From DATAPE01 sp034667545 (lineage in GTDB: Bacteria; Actinomycetota; CADDZG01; WHSQ01), in assembly GCA_034667545.1 (NCBI GenBank), contig JAXDJR010000149.1, positions 1-15,486 of the forward strand: a stretch of DNA of 15,486 nucleotides. The letters run 5' to 3'. Position numbers and translations under genes: made by a program. The notes under the pieces are model-generated. The model was not told where the DNA came from, did no database searches, and saw only the letters and a program-made list of their open reading frames with translations. Each line of letters begins with the position of its first letter. Position 1 is the stretch's first letter. This document shows, piece after piece, positions 1 through 7,089 of the stretch.

Positions 1-949
1 ACGGCGCCGGCTTGATCCGCCCATCACGCCCGATGATCTCGCGAACGGGAACTCCCAGCCGCCGCCACCACTCGACGTCCGCCGCGTCGCCGAAGGTGCA
101 CACCATCAAGATTCCGGTTCCCTTGTCCGGGTCCGCCGCTTCATCCGCGATGATCGGCACCGGCGCGTGGAATAGAGGTGAGATCGCGTTCGAGCCGATG
201 AGACCTCGGTAACGCTCGTCATCGGGATGGGCAAGCAGGGCGATGCAAGCAGGGATGAGCTCGGGCCGGGTGGTGGCAATGACGACGGAGCCACCTGATT
301 CCAGACCGAACCGGATCCTGTGGAAAGCACCGTCCTTGTCACGATCTTCGACCTCGGCTTGAGCGATCGCCGATTGGAAATCGATATCCCACATTGTGGG
401 GGCGTCCCGCAGTTCCGCCTCGCCTCTTTCGAGTAGCCGGAGGAACGAAAGCTGGCTCACGAAGCGCGCGTGCTTGCCGACCGTCGTATAGGTCTGGTTC
501 CAATCGCACGATAGGCCGAGACGCTCGAACAATCCCTTGAAGGCGCGTTCATCTTCCTCGACCACCACATCGCACAGCTCTATGAATCTGCGCCGAGATA
601 TCGGTTTCGTGTCTCCTTGTGCGCCACGCTCGAATCCAGAGTCCTCGCCCTCGTACGGAAGGCTCGGGTCACATCTGACGTTGAAGATGTTCTGGACGCG
701 ACGCTCGGTGGCAAGCCCGTTGTCGTCCCAACCCATGGGATAGAAGATGTTGTCGCCGCGCATGCGGTGATAGCGAACGACGAGGTCGGTTTGGGTGAAC
801 GAATAACAGTGTCCGATGTGGAGCACACCGCTGACGGTTGGCGGCGGGGTGTCTACAACAAAGGTCTCGTCCCGGCCGCGCGTGGGGTCATAACGGTAGA
901 TGCCTTGGTCTTGCCAGTAGGAATGCCACCGCTGTTCGAGCTCGTTCAT
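1..949 (-). CDS. valS: Valine--tRNA ligase, N-terminal part (cut by window edge)
   Basis: This is the first 316 codons of valyl-tRNA synthetase, which charges tRNA-Val in the cytoplasm; the 3' part lies beyond the left edge. The translation starts MNELEQRWHSYWQDQGIYRY. It contains the class I signature HIGH at residues 44-47 inside SGVLHIGHCYS, then PMGWDDNGLATERRVQN. The CP1 editing domain follows with ATTRPELIPA, AHPDDERY, DKGTGILMVCTFGDAADV and IIGRDGRI. The motifs ATTRPEL and CTFGD match the archaeal-like ValS subtype known from Streptomyces and mycobacteria; this is from memory of the family, not a search. The ATG at 949-947 is preceded by GAGGAAGAGGG, which supports this start. It lies downstream of clpX on the same strand with a 93-base gap, the usual actinobacterial order. 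The KMSKS motif is outside the window. Confidence 0.95.
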   Translation of the reverse strand, partial: MNELEQRWHSYWQDQGIYRYDPTRGRDETFVVDTPPPTVSGVLHIGHCYSFTQTDLVVRYHRMRGDNIFYPMGWDDNGLATERRVQNIFNVRCDPSLPYEGEDSGFERGAQGDTKPISRRRFIELCDVVVEEDERAFKGLFERLGLSCDWNQTYTTVGKHARFVSQLSFLRLLERGEAELRDAPTMWDIDFQSAIAQAEVEDRDKDGAFHRIRFGLESGGSVVIATTRPELIPACIALLAHPDDERYRGLIGSNAISPLFHAPVPIIADEAADPDKGTGILMVCTFGDAADVEWWRRLGVPVREIIGRDGRIKPAP

Positions 950-978
950 CCCTCTTCCTCGTGAGCTTTTCGTTTCAT
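946..978 (-). CDS. Possible 10-codon leader ORF overlapping the valS start
   Basis: On the minus strand an ATG at 978-976 opens a short frame, MKRKAHEEEG, and its TGA stop overlaps the valS ATG as ATGA (949-946). An AAAGG lies 7 bases upstream of this ATG. The arrangement would permit translational coupling into valS. It has no run of valine codons, so it is not a classical valine attenuator peptide. A frame this short can arise by chance, and the valS ribosome-binding site lies inside it, so confidence is low. Confidence 0.25.
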   Translation of the reverse strand: MKRKAHEEEG

Positions 979-1042
979 AGGCAAGCCTTTTGTAGCGCGC
1001 ATCATCTCAACACAACCAGGATCGGGTTGGCGGAGCGCGGGA

Positions 1043-2320
1043 TTAGGCGGAGCGCTCGCCCCGAGCCGGACGCTCGGCGCGTACCTTCGTGCGTGGGACC
1101 AGCGTGGGGTTGACCCGTTCGAGGACCACCTCGCGAGTGATCACGCAACGGCCCACGTCCTCGCGCCCGGGAAGGTCGTACATCACGTTCAGAAGCACCT
1201 CTTCGAGGATGGCTCGCAAACCTCTTGCCCCCGTGCCTCGCAGCATCGACTGCTCGGCGACGGCTTCGAGAGCGTCGTCGGTGAAGTTGAGCTCGACGCC
1301 ATCGAACTCGAAGAACTTCATGTACTGCTTGATCAAGGCGTTCTTCGGCTCTGTGAGGATCTTGACGAGCGCTTCCTTGTCGAGGTTGTGGACGTGGGTG
1401 ATGACCGGCAAGCGGCCGATGAACTCGGGGATCAATCCGTAGCGCAGCAGGTCTTCGGGAAGGACGTGGCCCAGGATCGTGCCGAGGTCCTTCTCTTCTA
1501 TGCGCCTGACGTCGGCGCCGAACCCGACGCCCTTGCGGCCAACGCGGTTCTCGATGATCCGCTCGAGGCCTGCAAAGGCACCGCCACAGATGAACAGGAC
1601 ATTGGTGGTGTCGATCTGGATGAATTCCTGATGGGGGTGCTTGCGCCCCCCTTGCGGAGGAACGCTGGCGGTGGTGCCCTCGAGGATCTTCAGCAGCGCC
1701 TGCTGAACGCCTTCGCCGGAGACGTCACGCGTGATCGACGGGTTCTCTGACTTGCGGGCGATCTTGTCGACCTCGTCGATGTAGATGATTCCGGTTTCGG
1801 CCCGCTTCACGTCGTAGTCGGCTGCCTGGATCAACTTCAGAAGGATGTTCTCGACGTCCTCGCCGACGTATCCCGCTTCGGTCAGAGCGGTGGCATCCGC
1901 GATCGCGAAGGGCACGTTCAGCATCCTCGCCAGGGTCTGCGCCAAGAGTGTCTTGCCACACCCGGTGGGGCCAAGAAGAACGATGTTGGACTTGGCGAGC
2001 TCGACATCGCCGTCCTGGTGCGCGCCGACCTGGATGCGCTTGTAGTGGTTGTAGACAGCTACAGAGAGGACCTTCTTGGCTTGTTCTTGGCCCACGATGT
2101 AGTCGTTGAGGAACTCATAGATCTCTTTGGGCTTCGGGAGGTCTTCGAGCTTGAGTTCCGGGGTTTCGGCGAGCTCTTCTTCGATGATCTCGTTGCACAG
2201 ATCGATGCACTCATCACAGATGTAGACGCCAGGCCCAGCGATGAGCTTTTTGACCTGCTTCTGCGATTTCCCGCAGAAGGAACACTTCAGTAGATCGCCG
2301 CCGTCCCCGAACTTCGGCAT
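1043..2320 (-). CDS. clpX: ATP-dependent Clp protease ATP-binding subunit ClpX
   Basis: ClpX is the AAA+ unfoldase that recognises substrates, unfolds them with ATP and threads them into the ClpP chamber. The 425-residue length is typical. The N-terminal zinc-binding domain has cysteines at 13, 16, 35 and 38 (CSFC...CDEC). Walker A is GPTGCGKT at 117-124, pore loop 1 is GYVGED at 150-155, and Walker B is IIYIDEVDK ending near 186. The ClpP-docking loop reads VGF (in KGVGFGADV) where many homologues have IGF, a conservative change. The sensor 2 region shows GTGARGLR. The ATG at 2320 follows the clpP stop by 8 bases. Its G-rich ribosome-binding site (AGGGGGG) overlaps that stop, so the two genes are almost certainly cotranscribed and coupled. 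Confidence 0.98.
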   Translation of the reverse strand: MPKFGDGGDLLKCSFCGKSQKQVKKLIAGPGVYICDECIDLCNEIIEEELAETPELKLEDLPKPKEIYEFLNDYIVGQEQAKKVLSVAVYNHYKRIQVGAHQDGDVELAKSNIVLLGPTGCGKTLLAQTLARMLNVPFAIADATALTEAGYVGEDVENILLKLIQAADYDVKRAETGIIYIDEVDKIARKSENPSITRDVSGEGVQQALLKILEGTTASVPPQGGRKHPHQEFIQIDTTNVLFICGGAFAGLERIIENRVGRKGVGFGADVRRIEEKDLGTILGHVLPEDLLRYGLIPEFIGRLPVITHVHNLDKEALVKILTEPKNALIKQYMKFFEFDGVELNFTDDALEAVAEQSMLRGTGARGLRAILEEVLLNVMYDLPGREDVGRCVITREVVLERVNPTLVPRTKVRAERPARGERSA

Positions 2321-2328
2321 GGTCCCCC

Positions 2329-3033
2329 CTACGCCTCTGACTGCTCTGCCATAGAAGGCTCAGCTTGATCATTCAAGAGGCGAGCCGGCTCACCTTGAAG
2401 GAGCGCGCCCCCCTGCTTCTCCGCCGCCGTCCGGCTTTCGATCACCTCATCGATAATACCGTAGGCCTTCGCCTCCTCAGAGGTCATGAAGCGGTCACGG
2501 TCGATGTCCTTTTCGACCTGTTCGTAGGGCTTGCCACTGTGGAAAGCGATGATTTCCGCCATCCGCTTGCGAAGCGACAGCACTTCTTTGGCGTGGATCT
2601 CGATGTCCGTGGGGGTTCCTTGGAATCCAGCCGAACCTTGATGGATCATCACCTTGGAGTTCGGCAACGAGAAACGCTTCTTGGGGGCGCCCCCACACAA
2701 CAAGATCGCACCCATCGACATCGCCATGCCAACGCAGATCGTCGACACATCCGGCTTGATGTACTGCATCGTGTCGTAGATCGCCATGCCCGCGTACACC
2801 ATGCCCCCGGGCGAGTTGATGTAGAGGTTGATGTCCTTGTCGGGATCCTCGGATTCGAGATGGAGGAGTTGCGCAACGATGAGGTTCGCGACCTGGTCGT
2901 CGACGGGAGTCCCGAGCATCACGATGCGTTCTTTCAGCAGCCTCGAGTAGATGTCGAAGGCTCGCTCGCCCCGGCTCGTCTGCTCGACAACCATCGGAAC
3001 GAGGTAGTTCTGATACTGATCTTGGACGTTCAT
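2329..3033 (-). CDS. clpP: ATP-dependent Clp protease proteolytic subunit ClpP
   Basis: This is the serine peptidase that forms the tetradecameric degradation chamber and partners ClpX. The Ser-His-Asp triad is visible: Ser106 in GMAMSMGAILL, His131 in MIHQGSAG, and Asp180 in DIDRDRFM. The motif YINSPGGMVYAGMAIYDTMQ is diagnostic. At 234 residues it is longer than the usual 190-210, because of a C-terminal tail after about residue 200 that looks unstructured and ends EPSMAEQSEA. The start at 3033 has GGGAGA six bases upstream. Actinobacteria usually carry two adjacent clpP genes; only one is present here. A short leader ORF, built from an imperfect duplicate of this gene's own start region, ends on its ATG and could couple translation. 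Confidence 0.98.
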   Translation of the reverse strand: MNVQDQYQNYLVPMVVEQTSRGERAFDIYSRLLKERIVMLGTPVDDQVANLIVAQLLHLESEDPDKDINLYINSPGGMVYAGMAIYDTMQYIKPDVSTICVGMAMSMGAILLCGGAPKKRFSLPNSKVMIHQGSAGFQGTPTDIEIHAKEVLSLRKRMAEIIAFHSGKPYEQVEKDIDRDRFMTSEEAKAYGIIDEVIESRTAAEKQGGALLQGEPARLLNDQAEPSMAEQSEA

Positions 3034-3099
3034 CTTTCATCTCCCAACCGGTAGTTCTGGTAATGGTAGTTAACGTTCATCTCTCTGCTCCCCCAACGG
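3003..3099. repeat. Imperfect tandem duplication of the clpP start region
   Basis: Two adjacent units of about 48 bases (roughly 3003-3050 and 3050-3099) each contain, read on the minus strand, CCGGTTGGGAG or CCGTTGGGGGAG, then a purine-rich gap, then ATGAACGT, then CAGAACTACC. By eye they match at roughly three quarters of positions. Each unit therefore holds a ribosome-binding site, a start codon and about ten codons. Confidence 0.7.
3030..3080 (-). CDS. clpP leader peptide, duplicated copy of the ClpP N-terminus
   Basis: An ATG at 3080-3078 opens a 16-codon frame encoding MNVNYHYQNYRLGDER. It resembles the ClpP N-terminus MNVQDQYQNYLVPM over the first ten residues. Its TGA stop (3032-3030) overlaps the clpP ATG (3033-3031) as ATGA. 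A GGGGGAG ribosome-binding site (3094-3088) sits 7 bases upstream. The clpP ribosome-binding site lies inside this frame, so translating the leader would open or occlude clpP initiation. The offset between the two starts is 47 bases, not a multiple of three, so it is not an N-terminal extension of ClpP. Whether it is translated is unknown. Confidence 0.5.
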   Translation of the reverse strand: MNVNYHYQNYRLGDER

Positions 3100-3118
3100 A
3101 CCGGCGACGGCCCCTGTT

Positions 3119-3142
3119 CCTGGTCTGAAAATCAAACCCAGG
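3119..3142 (-). other. RNA hairpin in the tig-clpP spacer
   Basis: On the minus-strand transcript CCTGG pairs with CCAGG. After one bulged G the stem continues TTTGA/TCAGA (one G-U pair) around a TTT loop, about ten base pairs in all. It begins 6 bases after the tig stop. No U-run follows, so it is not a standard intrinsic terminator. It could be an mRNA processing or stability element separating tig from clpP. Confidence 0.4.
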
Positions 3143-3148
3143 CTCCCA

Positions 3149-4468
3149 CTATTGCTCATCGGGAGGCTGGTCCCCGCCAGCTATGTGCTCAACGAGGTAA
3201 TCGAGGGCCTTACGGCGCAGAACATCGGCCACGAGGGCTCCCAACTGGTTCGATCTCACTAGCTGATCGGCGAGCTCTTTCGGGTCTCGCTCGGACCTGG
3301 TTGCAGCCAGGGCTATCTCTCGACCCAGATCCTGGTCTTCGACCTGAAGATCTTGGCGACGGGCGAGCTCTTCGAGAAGGAGCTCGGCTTTGACCGAAGC
3401 CGCGGCGTCGATGCGGATGTCTCTGCGGATCTCGAGCTCGGTCTGGCCGCCGGTCTGAGCGTATTGGTCGAGAGTCATGCCTGCCTGTTTCAGATCCGCC
3501 TCGATGTGCTCGAGGCGGTGGTTGAACTCACCCTCGATGAGCTTCTCGGGAGCTTCCAGGGAAGAGGCTTCAACGAATGCAGTCAGCACGCGAGCGCGTA
3601 ACTCCTCCGCAGCGATCTGGGCCTTGACGTCGGCGAGACGGGTGCGCAGGTCCTCTTTGAGCTCGTCGAGCGAATCGAACTCGCCGGCGGTCTTGGCGAA
3701 CTCATCGTCGAGCGGAGCCAGCTTCTTGGCCTTGATCTCTTTGACCAGCACGGTGAAAGAGATGTCCTGGCCCGCCAGCTCGCCTTGCGGCATCACGTCG
3801 GAGAACTTCAGGATGGCGCCCGGGCGGCTGCCTTGGAGCTCGTCGTCCAACTTGGGGGGGCCGGTACCCGAACCGACCTCGTAGAGGTAGTCGGAGGCGC
3901 TTGCGTCCTCGACCGGCTCGTCGTGGCGATAACCGTTGAGGTCGATCAAGACGAAGTCTCCCTGGCGGGCATCGCGGCCTACGGTCTCGAGCTCGGCGAA
4001 ACGATCTTGAAGGCGTCCGAGCTGCTCGTCGATGTCCTCGTCGGTCACGTCGGGAGAAGGCGGCTCCACCTCGATCGAATCGATATCAGGCAGCTCGATG
4101 TCGGGGCGAACGTCGACGGTCACTTGGAACACCAGGGGTGAGCCCGCCTCGAACTCGACCACCTCTATATCGGGCGGCGCTATGGCTTCGAGCTCTTCGG
4201 CGCGCAACGCCTCGCGATAGAACTCTGGCAGGGCGTCCCTCAACGCCTCCTCGCGCACCGCATCGGGCCCCACGCGGGCATCGATCAGAGGACGGGGGAC
4301 CTTGCCCTTGCGGAAGCCTGGGACCTTTATCTCTTTGGCCCAGCGGCGGTACACCGCGTCGATAGCGGGGTCGAGGGCCTTCTCGGGCACTTCGACGCGC
4401 ATCTTGACGCGATCCTTCTCCACCCTTTCGGCAGAGGTCTCCACGGTGGCTGCAGGCATGGCGGCCAT
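3149..4468 (-). CDS. tig: Trigger factor (ribosome-associated chaperone)
   Basis: Trigger factor binds ribosomal protein uL23 at the exit tunnel and shields nascent chains. The N-terminal ribosome-binding domain carries the signature GFRKGKVP shortly after VEVPEKALDPAIDAVYRRWA. The FKBP-type PPIase domain follows (GDFVLIDLNGY to ISFTVLVKEIKAKKL), then the helical C-terminal domain starting near LDDEFAKTAGEFDSLDELK and ending GGDQPPDEQ. I chose the ATG at 4468 (439 residues). The frame also allows a GTG at 4489 (446 residues) and an ATG at 4459, and the last fits the usual family N-terminus best. None has a convincing ribosome-binding site, so initiation may be leaderless or weak. It is the first gene of the minus-strand tig-clpP-clpX-valS series and is divergent from tRNA-Pro. 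Confidence 0.96.
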   Translation of the reverse strand: MAAMPAATVETSAERVEKDRVKMRVEVPEKALDPAIDAVYRRWAKEIKVPGFRKGKVPRPLIDARVGPDAVREEALRDALPEFYREALRAEELEAIAPPDIEVVEFEAGSPLVFQVTVDVRPDIELPDIDSIEVEPPSPDVTDEDIDEQLGRLQDRFAELETVGRDARQGDFVLIDLNGYRHDEPVEDASASDYLYEVGSGTGPPKLDDELQGSRPGAILKFSDVMPQGELAGQDISFTVLVKEIKAKKLAPLDDEFAKTAGEFDSLDELKEDLRTRLADVKAQIAAEELRARVLTAFVEASSLEAPEKLIEGEFNHRLEHIEADLKQAGMTLDQYAQTGGQTELEIRRDIRIDAAASVKAELLLEELARRQDLQVEDQDLGREIALAATRSERDPKELADQLVRSNQLGALVADVLRRKALDYLVEHIAGGDQPPDEQ

Positions 4469-4540
4469 AGTAGTCAGCGGGGGCGACACCCCTGCGGCCC
4501 CGCTGTTCGCTACGGCTCGGCCGGTAGCATCACGGGTTCA

Positions 4541-4615
4541 CGGGGCGTAGCGCAGCTTGGTTAGCGCGCGGCGTTTGGGACGCCGAGGTCGCCGGTTCGA
4601 ATCCGGCCGCCCCGA
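4541..4615 (+). tRNA. tRNA-Pro (anticodon TGG)
   Basis: The sequence folds as a full cloverleaf. The acceptor stem is CGGGGCG/CGCCCCG, the D arm GCGC...GCGC, and the anticodon stem CGGCG/CGCCG with loop TTTGGGA, giving TGG at 4576-4578. The T arm is GCCGG-TTCGAAT-CCGGC and the discriminator is A4615. CCA is not encoded. It lies divergent from tig. Confidence 0.97.
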
Positions 4616-4749
4616 CCCCGATCCTCTTCTTCGCGAGCTTTGTTACGCCTGCGGTACCCATTCGACCTCTTGAGTTCGACGATAACGAGCTCATAGCTGC
4701 CTGGCGGGCCGTAGCCGAACGGGCGCGAGCAAAATACAGTTGAGGCTGT

Positions 4750-4823
4750 GCGGGTGTAGCTCAATGGCAGAGCACCAGCCTTCCAAGCTGGCTATGAGGG
4801 TTCGATTCCCTTCACCCGCTCCA
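4750..4823 (+). tRNA. tRNA-Gly (anticodon TCC)
   Basis: The cloverleaf has acceptor stem GCGGGTG/CACCCGC, D arm GCTC...GAGC, and anticodon stem CCAGC/GCTGG with loop CTTCCAA, giving TCC at 4782-4784. The T loop contains TTCGATT. Unlike the other two tRNA genes here, the 3' CCA is encoded (4821-4823) after discriminator T4820. The 134-base spacer after tRNA-Pro shows no gene; AATACA about 15 bases upstream is only a weak -10 candidate. Confidence 0.97.
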
Positions 4824-4847
4824 CCCGTTTCTGGGGAGATGCCTGGA

Positions 4848-5231
4848 TCAGGCCGTTCCTGCAACCCCGATCAGGTTGCCCTCTGGGTCTGTGAAGTGGC
4901 CAACCTGAAGGTCCGCCCCGGGAGCCTGGGCGGGGCCCATCCGACGCGTGCCACCGAGACTCTCGGCTTTCTGGAGCGCGGCCTCGACGTTGGGAACGCC
5001 GATGTAGAAGATGGGGTGACTTTCGTAGCCAGCGCCACCCCCCACCCCGCCAGGGATGCCCGTCCCGTCGCCCGCCGCGTTGCTGACGAAGCCGTAGTTG
5101 CCAGCCTCAGAGACTGCTTCGGCGACAGGCGGGGTGGTGTCGAACTCCCATCCGAACAGGTCGCCGTAGTAGGTCCTTAGCTTGTCCGGAGCCCTCCCAA
5201 TAATCTCGAAATGCACAACGGGTTGTCCCAT
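4848..5231 (-). CDS. VOC/glyoxalase-family protein
   Basis: This is a 127-residue protein of the vicinal oxygen chelate fold, whose members include glyoxalase I, dioxygenases and bleomycin-binding proteins. It begins MGQPVVHFEI, placing a potential metal-ligand His at residue 7, followed by APDKLRTYYGDLFGWEF, a hallmark of the first half-motif. The second half has YIGVPNVEAALQKAESLGG and ends GHFTDPEGNLIGVAG, with the usual C-terminal Glu. The ATG at 5231 has AAGGAG upstream. The frame stays open to 5294, but the extra 21 residues are not family-like. The actual substrate cannot be inferred. It is convergent with tRNA-Gly and divergent from the kinase gene at 5393. Confidence 0.88.
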   Translation of the reverse strand: MGQPVVHFEIIGRAPDKLRTYYGDLFGWEFDTTPPVAEAVSEAGNYGFVSNAAGDGTGIPGGVGGGAGYESHPIFYIGVPNVEAALQKAESLGGTRRMGPAQAPGADLQVGHFTDPEGNLIGVAGTA

Positions 5232-5392
5232 GCTCTCTCCTTCCGAACTCTCGCCAACGGGATCGTCATAAATGCAGACCGACCAGGGATCCAATAGTCA
5301 TCGGTAGGAGGAAGGAGGGAAAAGCATCACGGGGCGCGAAGCGTGAGATCCACTTCAAGCCAGCGGGCATGATCCTGTGATGTAGTGGCCTG

Positions 5393-6346
5393 ATGGATGC
5401 TCGGGAGATCGCCCGACACTTCAGTCTTGGCGGTGCCGCACGGTTATCGGATGGGCCCGTAGCGCAGGGCAAAGAGGGTGTCGTGTGGCGCCTCGATACA
5501 TCGGACGGTAGGTGGGCGGTGAAAGTGCTGTTCTACCGTCCCGATGGAGACGAAGTGCGATTGGCGACCGCATTCCAGGAGGCGGCGTTCGAGGCCGGTG
5601 TGCCGACGCCAAAGGTGCAGCGCACCGCTGAAGGATCCGTCTTCGACACCATAGAAGGCCGGCAGGTCAGGGTGCACGAGTGGGTGGACCTGCTGGCACC
5701 AAACCTCGGTCTCGACCCTGCCCTGGTGGGGACGGTCGTTGCCGCTATACATCAGGTATCAGTCGCCGAGATCGGTCTTCTAGACCCCTGGTATCTCGAC
5801 CCGATAGGCGCCGATCGCTGGGATCACTTGATCGAACAGCTTTTGCAAGCGGGTGCGCCCTTCGCCAGCCGGTTAGCTGAGTTGCGAGATGAGCTCGTAG
5901 CGCTGGAGTCATGGATCGAATCACCGCAGAGGTTGCAGACGTGTCACCGTGACCTGTGGGCCGACAACGTGCTGGGGACCGCAGACGGCGGAGTGTGTGT
6001 GATCGATTGGGAGAACAGCGGGCCGGCCGATCCCAACTACGAAATCGGGTGCGTGCTCTTCGAATTCGCGCGCAGAGACGGGGGCCGGGCTCGCGCCCTC
6101 ATCGACGCGTACCGGCACGCCGGCGGCCCGGCGACTATCGATCGCCGAGGAAACTTTTCGATGCTTATCGCGCAGCTCGGGCACATCACAGAGATGGCCG
6201 CCACCGATTGGCTGGAGCCAAACCCTCGCTCGCCGGACCGCGCCGATTCGGCTGCGTGGATCGGCGAGGTTCTAGACGAACCGCATACCCGCGAAGTCCT
6301 CGGCGCCCTGCTAGAAGCGGTTAGCAGCAGGGCTGCGCCTGAGTAG
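5393..6346 (+). CDS. APH-family phosphotransferase (aminoglycoside/choline kinase-like)
   Basis: This 317-residue protein has the eukaryotic-kinase-like fold of aminoglycoside phosphotransferases and related small-molecule kinases. An invariant-type lysine lies in WAVKVLF (Lys44) and a likely helix C Glu in FQEAAFEAGVPTP. The catalytic loop is CHRDLWADNVL (His185, Asp187, Asn192) and the metal-binding Asp205 is in VIDWENSGPADPNYEIG. The substrate could be an aminoglycoside, choline, homoserine, a sugar or a macrolide; the sequence does not say which. The ATG at 5393 has no clear ribosome-binding site. Its stop lies 2 bases from the stop of the convergent PhnB-like gene. Confidence 0.88.
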   Translation: MDAREIARHFSLGGAARLSDGPVAQGKEGVVWRLDTSDGRWAVKVLFYRPDGDEVRLATAFQEAAFEAGVPTPKVQRTAEGSVFDTIEGRQVRVHEWVDLLAPNLGLDPALVGTVVAAIHQVSVAEIGLLDPWYLDPIGADRWDHLIEQLLQAGAPFASRLAELRDELVALESWIESPQRLQTCHRDLWADNVLGTADGGVCVIDWENSGPADPNYEIGCVLFEFARRDGGRARALIDAYRHAGGPATIDRRGNFSMLIAQLGHITEMAATDWLEPNPRSPDRADSAAWIGEVLDEPHTREVLGALLEAVSSRAAPE

Positions 6347-6348
6347 CT

Positions 6349-6831
6349 TCAGGAGGCAGCGGCAGCCCGGACGGCTTCGATGTCGATCTTGCGCATCTGC
6401 AGCATCGCCTCCATAGCTTTCCTGGACTTCTCGGGATCAGGATCTTGCAGGAGCTGAGGAAGAGCAGTTGGAACGATCTGCCACGAGAGGCCGAACTTGT
6501 CCTTCAACCACCCGCACGGGCCTTCCTCGCCCCCATCGGCCGTCAGAGCGTTCCAGAACTTGTCGACCTCTTCCTGGGTCTCGCAGTGCACTGTGAGGGA
6601 CACGGCTTCGGTGAACTTGTAGTCCGGACCCCCGTTGAGGGCAAGGAACTCCTGGCCCTCCAACTCGAAAGAAACCGTCATGGCGAGTCCTGCCGGCCGC
6701 GGCCCAGCGTCACCATAATGAGAGGTCTCGAGGATCCTCGAGTTCTCGAATAGTGAGGTGTAGAGCTGCGCGGCTTCCTCGCCTTCGGTGTCGAACCATA
6801 AGCATGGCGTGATCTTCTGCATTGCGGCCAT
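6349..6831 (-). CDS. PhnB-like VOC-family protein (3-dmu-9_3-mt domain)
   Basis: The protein matches the PhnB/YjbR-style VOC domain historically named 3-demethylubiquinone-9 3-methyltransferase; that enzymatic name is not reliable for such proteins. Visible motifs are MQKITPCLWFDTEGEEAAQLYTSLF split by the fold, SHYGDAGP, VSFELEGQEFLALNGGP, and CGWLKDKFGLSWQIVP near the C-terminus. The ATG at 6831 gives 160 residues. The ATG at 6822 gives 157 residues, the usual family start MQKITPCLWFD, and better spacing from AAGGAAGGG. It converges tail to tail with the APH-family kinase. Confidence 0.88.
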   Translation of the reverse strand: MAAMQKITPCLWFDTEGEEAAQLYTSLFENSRILETSHYGDAGPRPAGLAMTVSFELEGQEFLALNGGPDYKFTEAVSLTVHCETQEEVDKFWNALTADGGEEGPCGWLKDKFGLSWQIVPTALPQLLQDPDPEKSRKAMEAMLQMRKIDIEAVRAAAAS

Positions 6832-6876
6832 CCCTTCCTTGTCGATCGGCCTTGTCCTGTCCTGACTTCCTTACTT

Positions 6877-6893
6877 ATGACGCCGACTGTCAT
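6877..6893. promoter_or_regulatory. Inverted repeat upstream of the PhnB-like gene
   Basis: ATGAC and GTCAT flank a 7-base centre (GCCGACT). The repeat sits about 45 bases upstream of the PhnB-like start in the divergent spacer shared with the M20 peptidase gene. The geometry fits an operator for a dimeric regulator, but no regulator gene is adjacent. Confidence 0.25.
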
Positions 6894-7046
6894 CAAAACT
6901 CATCGGCTTGGCCTCGAGCGTCGCTCTCTGCGCTGGCTGTGGTCGAAAACCAGAGCGTTACTGCCTGCTTCTAGCCCTAACGGGTCACATCTAGGATGAG
7001 GGTAAGAGGTGCAACCGCAGCGTCGAGATGCATGCGCTGATCACCG

Positions 7047-7064
7047 GGGTGGTGCTTTCCACCC
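7047..7064 (+). other. Small hairpin in the M20 peptidase leader
   Basis: GGGTGG pairs with CCACCC around a TGCTTT loop, 13 bases upstream of the GGGAGG ribosome-binding site (7078-7083). A TAGGAT hexamer at 6992-6997, matching the actinobacterial -10 pattern TAGRRT, could place the hairpin in the 5' leader. No good -35 was found. Confidence 0.25.
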
Positions 7065-7089
7065 AACGCGGGGTCTTGGGAGGCTTTTA

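Noticed and set aside
2365..3054. 229-codon plus-strand frame opposite clpP
   Set aside because: clpP is unmistakable on the minus strand with its intact catalytic triad; the plus frame is low-complexity His/Arg/Asp-rich shadow.
4561..4764. Minus-strand 67-codon frame between tRNA-Pro and tRNA-Gly
   Set aside because: It ends GGRIRTGDLGVPNAAR, the antisense reading of tRNA-Pro, and begins inside antisense tRNA-Gly. It has no independent support.
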